Source of the DNA: Clostridia bacterium
GTDB taxonomy: Bacteria > Bacillota > Clostridia > Oscillospirales > CAG-272
Assembly (NCBI GenBank): GCA_017455905.1
Contig: JAFTLQ010000010.1
Span: 1-33,467, forward strand
Reading direction: 5' to 3'
DNA: 33,467 bases
This document shows positions 21,645 through 28,169 of this stretch, piece by piece. A program made the translations under genes and the position numbers. The notes under the pieces are model-generated. The model did not search any database. It worked only from the letters and a program-made list of their open reading frames with translations, and was not told the origin of the DNA. The first letter of the stretch is position 1. Each line of letters opens with the position of its first letter.

Positions 21645-22306
21645 TCAACATTTTGCTTGAGGGCTATGACATAGATGCACCATGGCTTTATGACAAATTA
21701 AAGAACTACATACAACCTACCCACAGAGTAGCGGTCATTGCGTTTTCTTTTCGAGATAGCCGTGTAAAATCTCTTGATGACTGGAACGTCTTGTATAGTA
21801 AGGACAACGGTAGATTTTACGGCGGTATTGTCGGTAGCTTTGCTGCGTATGGAGTATCCGATGATAATATTTCGTTTGTGAATTATTTTACGGATACAAA
21901 GGAGTCTGCAAAAAGAAAAATTGAAAATGCGGATATTATTTATTTTCTCGGCGGTTTACCGGACAGGATGATGGAGCGCATCAAAGAGTTTGATTTGCAA
22001 GATGTTCTGATGAGCCACGACGGAATTGTTATGGGCTATAGCGCTGGTGCTGTTATTCAGCTTTCCGAATACCATTTATCACCTGATGATGATTATCCCG
22101 AATTTAAATATTATAAGGGATTGCCATATTTGAATGACTTTTATTTAGAAGTGCATTATGAGGGCACTTTCTCTCAAAACGCGGCAATTCAAAAGGTGCT
22201 TGAAGAACGCAAGAAAACGGTATATGCAACCGCTCTAATGAACGGTGCCATACTTGTTGACAATGGAGTTGTTAAATTGCTTGGTGACGTGAAAGCGTAT
22301 AAATAA
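21641..22306 (+). CDS. peptidase E-like protein (S51 family, class I glutamine amidotransferase fold; cassette gene)
   Basis: A 221-residue protein. IIYFLGGLPDRMMERI and the nucleophile elbow GYSAGAVI (Ser ~134) match dipeptidase E-type serine peptidases, which cleave Asp-Xaa dipeptides; the family also includes proteins of other function. The His of the triad is probably in EVHYEG. The start ATG overlaps the stop of the four-helix-bundle gene by 4 bases, so translation is coupled, perhaps by an accident of insertion. The stop codon lies inside the next cassette 3' element. The gene is AT-rich like the other cassette genes. Confidence 0.82.
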   Translation: MINILLEGYDIDAPWLYDKLKNYIQPTHRVAVIAFSFRDSRVKSLDDWNVLYSKDNGRFYGGIVGSFAAYGVSDDNISFVNYFTDTKESAKRKIENADIIYFLGGLPDRMMERIKEFDLQDVLMSHDGIVMGYSAGAVIQLSEYHLSPDDDYPEFKYYKGLPYLNDFYLEVHYEGTFSQNAAIQKVLEERKKTVYATALMNGAILVDNGVVKLLGDVKAYK

Positions 22307-22362
22307 ATATACCTTTTGGCCTTACACCCCCGTTTTCGACCGATTTTGAGACCTTTTGCAAC
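22305..22362 (+). repeat. cassette 3' element, copy 4, rlmD end deleted
   Basis: AAATATACCTTTTGGCCTTACACCCCCGTTTT begins the element as in the other copies (given here in pieces: AAATATACCTTTTG, then GGCCTTACACCCCCG). Instead of the rlmD-like frame, GAGACCTTTTGCAACACTAAG joins directly to the next module. Compared with 23300-23370, the rlmD-end hairpin has been lost between GAGACCTTTTGC and AACTAAG. Confidence 0.65.
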
Positions 22363-22658
22363 ACTAAGTTCGCCTGCGGCGAATGAAAGCGTCCCATCCG
22401 CCGTGTCATCCTTGAGCGAAGCGAAGGATCTCGGCAGACCAAACAAGGAGAGCGCTATGTATTATGTTTATATCCTGACGAACAAATCGGACAAGGTTAT
22501 GTATATAGGAGTTACAAACGACTTGCCACGTCGGCTGTATGGAATCCCGAGTGGATAGATTTGACTGACAAATTGTTTCCGGGGGTTTTCGCGTAGCAAT
22601 TCGCCCGAGATCCTTCGCTTCGCTCGAGGATGACACGGGCGAGGCGAGATACACGCAA
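22363..22658 (+). mobile_element. decayed GIY-YIG element with 34-bp inverted repeats, copy 1
   Basis: Left repeat 22401-22434 (starts CCGTGTCATCCTTGAGCG) and right repeat 22605-22638 are inverted and match at 33 of 34 positions. Between them lies a truncated GIY-YIG gene. A copy with only a few base changes sits exactly 1000 bases downstream. The repeats contain the GATCCTTCGCTTCGCTC motif common around such genes in many bacteria. Confidence 0.75.
22457..22558 (+). pseudogene. truncated GIY-YIG nuclease domain gene, copy 1
   Basis: 33 residues with the family start MYYVYILTNKSDKVMYIGVT and NDLPRRLY, then an abrupt stop. Intact UPF0213-like GIY-YIG proteins continue for about 50-60 more residues with the catalytic Arg/Glu region, which is missing. 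AAGGAG precedes the ATG, so the stub may still be translated. Confidence 0.8.
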
Positions 22659-22735
22659 GGACAAATGTGATTTTCGAGCATAACTCAAAACTCTCATTTA
22701 CAGCAGTCAGGTTCAACATATCGAAGAAAGGAAAT
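22659..22735 (+). repeat. cassette 5' element, copy 3
   Basis: GGACAAATGTGATTTTCGAGC..AACTCAAAA..., then TTTACAGCAGT, GTTCAACATATCG and AAAGGA before the gene at 22741. Nearly identical to the copy at 23659. Confidence 0.7.
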
Positions 22736-22740
22736 AGAAA

Positions 22741-23019
22741 ATGTCTACCAAATCACGCAGAAGAAAAGAGATACGAAACATAGATAAGCAATCATCTGAT
22801 ATTTTATCAATGCAAAAGCAGACAATGAAAAAAGCATTTTTCGATTATTTATGGGCTGCAATTATGTTTTTTGCAATGACACTTATCGTATTTGCGGTTG
22901 GGCTTTTGACCGATGATGATTCACATTCTAAACAAATTATTTTTGTTGCTACGCCCATTATTCTCTGCATAACGATCATCTTTATTTTCCTTTTCCTACG
23001 CCGTTTTATAATTTTTTAA
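22741..23019 (+). CDS. small membrane protein of unknown function (cassette gene)
   Basis: 92 residues: a basic N-terminal part (SRRRKEIRNIDK) and two membrane segments (about 35-57 and 66-90). GAAAGGAAAT precedes the ATG. No family is recognised. AT-rich composition and flanking cassette elements mark it as acquired. Confidence 0.65.
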   Translation: MSTKSRRRKEIRNIDKQSSDILSMQKQTMKKAFFDYLWAAIMFFAMTLIVFAVGLLTDDDSHSKQIIFVATPIILCITIIFIFLFLRRFIIF

Positions 23020-23075
23020 AAATAAATAAAATAATTTTTTTAAGAGAACAAATCATCGAAATCACATGCAAAAAG

Positions 23076-23297
23076 GTGACATTTTTAACTCAACCGATAT
23101 CAAAACATTCAGCCGTAATTATATGTATTATTCTTATAGATGAAAACGGCAAAAAATATTATGATATAACAAATAGCATTTTGGATTGTGCAAAAAAAGG
23201 AACAAAAGAGGAACTCTTGAACGCAAAAGTTTTCCTTGTTTGTTATGCAAATACAAACTGCGTAAAAACTTATCAATTGCGTACAGATAAAGAGTAG
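23076..23297 (+). CDS. hypothetical protein, possibly truncated (cassette gene)
   Basis: About 73 residues from a GTG at 23076; the frame is open further upstream to the end of the previous gene without a good start. The sequence (LIDENGKKYYDITNSILDCA, AKVFLVCYANTNCVKTYQLR) looks like a folded beta-alpha protein but I know no family for it. The lack of a ribosome binding site suggests an N-terminal truncation. The rlmD-end copy 5 follows 25 bases later. Confidence 0.4.
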   Translation: MTFLTQPISKHSAVIICIILIDENGKKYYDITNSILDCAKKGTKEELLNAKVFLVCYANTNCVKTYQLRTDKE

Positions 23298-23322
23298 ATT
23301 GAGACCTTTTGCTCTTATGACC

Positions 23323-23367
23323 TACGTCGAATCCGTCGTGTGTCTCGCACGACGACTCGACAACTAA
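23323..23367 (+). repeat. rlmD-end copy at the end of the fifth cassette
   Basis: The frame YVESVVCLARRLDN-stop repeats the rlmD terminus. The arms GTCGAATCCGTCGTG and the following CACGACGACTCGAC pair with small mismatches. AACTAAGTTCGCC follows as in rlmD, but then comes the GIY-YIG module and no hairpin array. Confidence 0.8.
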
Positions 23368-23658
23368 GTTCGCCTGCGGCGAATGAAAGCGTCCCATCCG
23401 CCGTGTCATCCTTGAGCGAAGCGAAGGATCTCGGCGGACCGAACAAGGAGAGCGCTATGTATTATGTTTATATGCTGACGAACAAATCGGACAAGGTTAT
23501 GTATATAGGAGTTACAAACGACTTGCCACGTCGGCTGTATGGAATCCCGAGTGGATAGATTTGACGGGCAAATTGTTTCCGGGTGTTTTCGCATAGCAAT
23601 TCGCCCGAGATCCTTCGCTTCGCTCGAGGATGACACGGGCGAGGCGAGATACACGCAA
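23363..23658 (+). mobile_element. decayed GIY-YIG element with 34-bp inverted repeats, copy 2
   Basis: The near-identical twin of 22363-22658 at an offset of exactly 1000 bases, with inverted repeats at 23401-23434 and 23605-23638. I count about seven base differences over roughly 300 positions, so the copy is recent. Confidence 0.75.
23457..23558 (+). pseudogene. truncated GIY-YIG nuclease domain gene, copy 2
   Basis: Same 33-residue stub as at 22457 with one residue change (MLTNK for ILTNK). The truncation point is identical, so the truncated form was what duplicated. Confidence 0.8.
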
Positions 23659-23735
23659 GGACAAATGTGATTTTCGAGCAAAACTCAAAATGCCATTTTA
23701 CAGCAGTAGGTTCAACATATCGAAAGGACTTTATA
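23659..23735 (+). repeat. cassette 5' element, copy 4
   Basis: GGACAAATGTGATTTTCGAGC..AACTCAAAATGCC, TTTTACAGCAGTA, GTTCAACATATCG, AAAGGA before the rhamnosidase-like gene at 23739. Confidence 0.7.
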
Positions 23736-23738
23736 CAG

Positions 23739-25274
23739 ATGGAACAAGATCGGATGATAAACGATTATAAAAAGCAAAATATAGAAGATATAAAATCCTA
23801 TTATTTGCAAAAAGCGGACGAAAATTTGCCAAAGCTCAACAAAACATTAATAGTCCCTAATGTGTGCGCGTCTGCATTGAATAGGGGAGATACATTCGTG
23901 TTAGATTTGGGCAATCATTATGTCGGATATTTTTCCTTCAACATGTGGTTTGCGGATGCATATATTGACGCGCCGGTCAGAATGTCGGTCCGCTTCTGTG
24001 AAACAAAGCGCGAGTTGGAGGATGATTATACTGACTATCACGGCGAGCTTTGCGAGTCGTGGTTGCAAGAGGAGATCATCAACGTCGATTTCCCCGGAGA
24101 ATATAGAATGCCGCGAAGATATGCCGCAAGGTACGTGAAAGTTAATATTCTGCGCACACCAAAAAAAATATCCTTGTCCGATTTCAAGTTTGAAGCCGAG
24201 TCCGGCGCGGATACGGCTGCTCTCAAGCCCTTTGAAATCACGGACGACGAGCTGGGCGCGATTGATAGAGTTGCGGTCAACACACTCAAGAACTGTATGC
24301 AACGTGTTTTTGAGGACGGACCCAAAAGAGACAGGCGGCTGTGGATCGGTGATTTGCGTCTTGAGGCGCTTGCAAATTATTACACATTTGATAATATTTC
24401 GTTGGTAAAAAGGTGTTTGTACTTATTTGCAGCGGCTGAACGTAACGAATACGGGATCCTGCCCGGCTTCGTATATGAAAATCCAATCTTTTGCTCGGGT
24501 AGTTGGTTCTTGATTGATTACTCGTTGATGTTTGTATGCACCTTGTGCGATCTGTACTCTCACACGAGGGACACGAAAACCTTTCACGACCTCTATCCAA
24601 TCGCAAAGTCTATTTTGGATGTTTTGGATGCAACAAAAGACGATGAGGGACTTGTTACTACCCGTAGCGGTGATGTATTTATAGATTGGTGCCAAGGGCT
24701 GAAAAAAGGCTCTGCGCTGGAGGGAATATATCTATATACGCTTGACAGGTGGTGCGAGGTGTTAGAATCCATCGGCAATGAAGACGATGCGGCACTGTAC
24801 AGAGCGCGCCTTGAGCAAGGAAGAGCCGCTTCTCGCAAATATTTGTACGATGAAAAGAAAGGTGCTTTCATAAACAAGCGCGACGAATATCAAAACAGTG
24901 TCCATACAGCAACGTGGATGGTTTTAGGAGGGGTTGTCAAAGGGAATGAAGCAAAACACATTCTAAAAGAAGTCATCTCCTCTCCCGATTCCGTTAAGCC
25001 GTTTACTCCTTATATGCATCACTATACCGTCGATGCACTCATAAAAGCCGGCTTGATGCAGGAAGCAGAAAAATATATTCGCAACATCTGGGGAGGTATG
25101 GTGAAAATGGGAGCCGACACCTTTTTTGAGGTGTACGTACCGAGCGATCCTGACTTTTCGCCATACGGAGACAGAAAGGTTAACAGTATGTGCCATGCTT
25201 GGAGTTGCACGGCAACGTATTTTATCAGAAAATATGGTTTTGGGAAACCACTGCACAATACAACTTTTGACTAA
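23739..25274 (+). CDS. alpha-L-rhamnosidase-like glycoside hydrolase (GH78-type six-hairpin fold; cassette gene)
   Basis: A 511-residue protein with an N-terminal beta-sandwich (about 1-180) and a six-hairpin (alpha/alpha)6 barrel. The motif DGPKRDRRLWIGDLRLEA (from residue ~193) corresponds to the DCP.RE...W.GD block of GH78 enzymes and carries the acidic residues. Later WCQG, NSVHTATWMVLGG and HAWSCTATYFIRKYGFG complete the pattern. No signal peptide is present, so it should act in the cytoplasm on imported rhamnosides. Start at 23739 behind AAAGGA with an 11-base gap; the upstream frame to 23667 lies in the cassette element. It is the last gene of the cassette region and is of intermediate base composition. 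Confidence 0.85.
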   Translation: MEQDRMINDYKKQNIEDIKSYYLQKADENLPKLNKTLIVPNVCASALNRGDTFVLDLGNHYVGYFSFNMWFADAYIDAPVRMSVRFCETKRELEDDYTDYHGELCESWLQEEIINVDFPGEYRMPRRYAARYVKVNILRTPKKISLSDFKFEAESGADTAALKPFEITDDELGAIDRVAVNTLKNCMQRVFEDGPKRDRRLWIGDLRLEALANYYTFDNISLVKRCLYLFAAAERNEYGILPGFVYENPIFCSGSWFLIDYSLMFVCTLCDLYSHTRDTKTFHDLYPIAKSILDVLDATKDDEGLVTTRSGDVFIDWCQGLKKGSALEGIYLYTLDRWCEVLESIGNEDDAALYRARLEQGRAASRKYLYDEKKGAFINKRDEYQNSVHTATWMVLGGVVKGNEAKHILKEVISSPDSVKPFTPYMHHYTVDALIKAGLMQEAEKYIRNIWGGMVKMGADTFFEVYVPSDPDFSPYGDRKVNSMCHAWSCTATYFIRKYGFGKPLHNTTFD

Positions 25275-25310
25275 ACATGGTTCTTATTATGAGTCCGTCA
25301 AGGAGGACGT

Positions 25311-26198
25311 ATGAAAAGCAAAACGCGTGTCAGGGATCTGTGTATCGACCTATTATATGCCATTCTTGCCGGCTGCATCGTCGGTACTGCCTATTATTTC
25401 TTTCAGAACAGCAACGGATTTGCACCGGGCGGTGTCGGCGGACTCGCGACCATTACCCATTATCTGCTGGCCGATAAGGTAAGCTGGTCGATCTTAATGG
25501 TTGCGTTTAATCTGCCGATCTTTATTCTGGTGAGCGCCATCGTCAACAAAAAGCTCGGTATCATGTTGAGCATCTATATGCTCGTCCAGTCGTTTTTGCC
25601 CAAGCTGTACGAGCTTCTCGGCGCTTTGCCCTATTGTGCCGCGTACAATCAAGCGGACTTCAACATCGTGTTCGCTTGTATAGCCACCGGTGTTATATCC
25701 GGCTTTGGCTTTTCCCTTATGCTCAAACGCTTTGGCGCCAGCGGCGGCACGTACGGGATCTCCGCCCTGATCAAAAAGGTGCGTCCCGAAACCAACATAG
25801 CCTACGTGTCCTTCATCATGGATGCGAGCGTGGTGGTCATCGCGTTTTTCGTGTACGGCATGAGGATCACCCCCGTCATGTGTACGCTGCTCAATCTGTT
25901 TATCGCTGACGTCATTGTGGATCACGGCCTCAGCGGCGTTAAAAACGGCTATAAATTTGAGATCATAACAAGCCATCCGAACGAATTGTCCGAAGACTTG
26001 ATGACGCGCTTAAAGCACGGCATAACCGCCATAAACGTCCACGGCATGTATTCCGACACCGACAAGTATATGCTCATCTGCATCATAAACAAACGACAGA
26101 TCGGCGACATGATGAAGATCCTCAAAAGCCATCCCGACACCTTTGCCAGCTTTGAAAAGGTAAACGAGGTGTTCGGAAACTTTAAAAGAAAGGTTTGA
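25311..26198 (+). CDS. YitT family membrane protein (DUF161 + DUF2179)
   Basis: A 295-residue protein with about five membrane segments in the first ~200 residues, including the family stretch GFAPGGVGGLATI and SGGTYGISALI, then a soluble C-terminal DUF2179 domain (about 215-290, VHGMYSDTDKYMLICIINKR). The family is widespread in Firmicutes and of unproven function. AAGGAGG precedes the ATG closely. It starts 36 bases after the rhamnosidase-like gene and marks the return to the GC-richer composition of the core genome. Confidence 0.93.
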   Translation: MKSKTRVRDLCIDLLYAILAGCIVGTAYYFFQNSNGFAPGGVGGLATITHYLLADKVSWSILMVAFNLPIFILVSAIVNKKLGIMLSIYMLVQSFLPKLYELLGALPYCAAYNQADFNIVFACIATGVISGFGFSLMLKRFGASGGTYGISALIKKVRPETNIAYVSFIMDASVVVIAFFVYGMRITPVMCTLLNLFIADVIVDHGLSGVKNGYKFEIITSHPNELSEDLMTRLKHGITAINVHGMYSDTDKYMLICIINKRQIGDMMKILKSHPDTFASFEKVNEVFGNFKRKV

Positions 26199-26273
26199 TC
26201 CGGCGCACCGAAGGTGCCTGTCGCGTGATCCCCGTGCGGAATGGAGCATGCTCCTCGCGGAAAAGGAGAACAT

Positions 26274-26870
26274 ATGAAATACTCGTTTGAACAAATAAAA
26301 AGCTACTTACAAGAGCTTCTTGAAACATACTGTGAGCCTGAATTGAGTCTATGGATCAAGGATCGAGAATATATGATCATTCTTTACGATGATTATTGCT
26401 CATTTCAAACATGCGATGGCACGATGAAGGTTTTGAACTTTGCCTCCCTCGATGAACTTTATACAGCAGAAGTTTACGATGGCATCGTGTTGAAAAACGA
26501 TTGGGATCGGATCTCCAAAATTGAATGTATTGACTTTGATTATTTACATTTGCCAACGGAAATATTGCCCTGCACAGATTCCATGCACGAACTTAACATT
26601 ATATATGAAAAATTAAAAAACACATATAATCTAACGCGAACCAACACGTTTTCGTTAAACGATGGATACACCATCGATGTACCGGTTATCCGTGGGACCG
26701 CAGCAGATAGGCGATTTGATTTGTATAAAGAAGAAGATATGTTTGTTTTCTCTGTTGAATTTTTTGATAAAGCAGGAGACGGCAAGTATTCTCACACTCA
26801 CCCTTATGATGTAGAAGACGCCATACACTGTATTGAAGCCTTCATGTCAGGAAAATCGATGTTTGATTGA
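26274..26870 (+). CDS. hypothetical protein of unknown function
   Basis: A 198-residue soluble, acidic protein (start MKYSFEQIKSYLQELLE, later EFFDKAGDGKYSHTHPYD) with no family I recognise. AAAAGGAG lies 5 bases before the ATG at 26274. The gene is clearly AT-richer than YitT and the dehydratase on either side, so it was probably acquired. The 75 bases before it hold small palindromes (GGAGCATGCTCC, and GGCGCACC-GAA-GGTGCC with a bulge). Confidence 0.7.
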   Translation: MKYSFEQIKSYLQELLETYCEPELSLWIKDREYMIILYDDYCSFQTCDGTMKVLNFASLDELYTAEVYDGIVLKNDWDRISKIECIDFDYLHLPTEILPCTDSMHELNIIYEKLKNTYNLTRTNTFSLNDGYTIDVPVIRGTAADRRFDLYKEEDMFVFSVEFFDKAGDGKYSHTHPYDVEDAIHCIEAFMSGKSMFD

Positions 26871-26956
26871 GCGAGTCCTATGCCTGCGGAGCGATATCAC
26901 CGCCTCGTGGACGGGAACGTTCGGCACGAAGAAAGCACCTCTGAAAGGAGACCATT

Positions 26957-28156
26957 ATGCAATCCCTGCAATACATCTATCGAATCGGAACAGGCCCCTC
27001 CTCCTCGCACACGATGGGGCCGGTGGCGGCGGCGAGGCGGTTCCTCGCGCAGGTACCCGAGGCCGACGCCTTTACGGCCGTGTTATACGGCTCGCTGGCC
27101 AAAACGGGCAAGGGACACCGAACGGATGCCGCCCTGCGGCACGTGCTCGGTGAGGATCGGTGCACCATCGTCTTTGATACCGAGCAGCCGACCGACGTCC
27201 ATCCGAACACCATGGATCTGATCGCGCACAAGGACGGTGCGGTCCTACGCACCGAGCGCTTTTACAGCATTGGCGGCGGTGAGATCCTCGCGGAGGGTGA
27301 GACGCCCGATCCGCACGCCGAGGTGTACGCCATGCGCTCCTTTACCGAGATTTCGGAATATTGTCGGCAGCGCGACCTGCGGCTCTGGCAATACGTCGAG
27401 GCGTGCGAGGGCGAGGACGTGTGGACGTATCTTGCCGAGGTATGGGACGTCATGCAGGCGGCCATCAAGCGCGGCATCAACGCCGAGGGCACGCTGCACG
27501 GCGGTCTCGGCCTCAAGCGCAAGGCGCGTTACCTGTTCCGTCAAAAGCACATCGACGAGCGCGAGGAGACCAAGACCAACCGCCTCATCTGCGCCTACGC
27601 CTATGCCGTCAGCGAGGAAAATGCGGCGGGCGGCGTCATCGTAACGGCCCCCACCTGCGGCTCGTGCGGCGTTCTGCCGGCGGTGCTTAAATACCTGCAG
27701 GTCAAGGAGCGCTTTACGGATACCGAGATCTTGCACGCACTGGCCACGGCCAGCCTCATCGGCAACCTCATCAAGACCAACGCCTCCATCAGCGGTGCAG
27801 AATGCGGCTGTCAGGCGGAGATCGGCACGGCCTGTGCCATGGCGGCGGCCGCCGCCGCTGAGCTGTACGAGCTGGATCTTGACCAGATCGAATACGCGGC
27901 CGAAATGTCGATCGAGCATCATCTGGGACTGACCTGCGATCCGATCGGCGGCTTGGTGCAGATCCCCTGCATCGAGCGCAACGCCATCGCCGCCATGCGC
28001 GCGCTGAATGCGGTCAGCCTGGCCGACTTTCTGGCGGATTCGCGAAAGATCAGCTTCGACATGATCGTTGAGACCATGTACGAAACGGGCAAGGATCTCA
28101 AGGTCATGTACCGCGAGACCGCCGAGGGCGGCCTTGCGAAGACATATAAAACATAA
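26957..28156 (+). CDS. L-serine ammonia-lyase, iron-sulfur type, single chain
   Basis: A 399-residue enzyme that deaminates L-serine to pyruvate and ammonia in the cytoplasm. The N-terminal beta domain has IGTGPSSSHTMGP and GSLAKTGKGH. The C-terminal alpha domain carries the cluster cysteines in APTCGSCGVLP (C234, C237), GAECGCQAEIG (C283, C285) and LTCDPIGGLVQIPC (C327). The order beta then alpha in one chain is that of E. coli SdaA rather than of the two-gene SdaAA/SdaAB form usual in Bacillus. GAAAGGAG precedes the ATG. It is followed by the GH78-like gene after 13 bases. Confidence 0.95.
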   Translation: MQSLQYIYRIGTGPSSSHTMGPVAAARRFLAQVPEADAFTAVLYGSLAKTGKGHRTDAALRHVLGEDRCTIVFDTEQPTDVHPNTMDLIAHKDGAVLRTERFYSIGGGEILAEGETPDPHAEVYAMRSFTEISEYCRQRDLRLWQYVEACEGEDVWTYLAEVWDVMQAAIKRGINAEGTLHGGLGLKRKARYLFRQKHIDEREETKTNRLICAYAYAVSEENAAGGVIVTAPTCGSCGVLPAVLKYLQVKERFTDTEILHALATASLIGNLIKTNASISGAECGCQAEIGTACAMAAAAAAELYELDLDQIEYAAEMSIEHHLGLTCDPIGGLVQIPCIERNAIAAMRALNAVSLADFLADSRKISFDMIVETMYETGKDLKVMYRETAEGGLAKTYKT

Positions 28157-28169
28157 AAAGGAACAAGCC

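Noticed and set aside
26880-27221. Separate plus-strand gene before the serine dehydratase
   Set aside because: It overlaps the dehydratase in another frame and lacks a ribosome binding site and recognisable domains.
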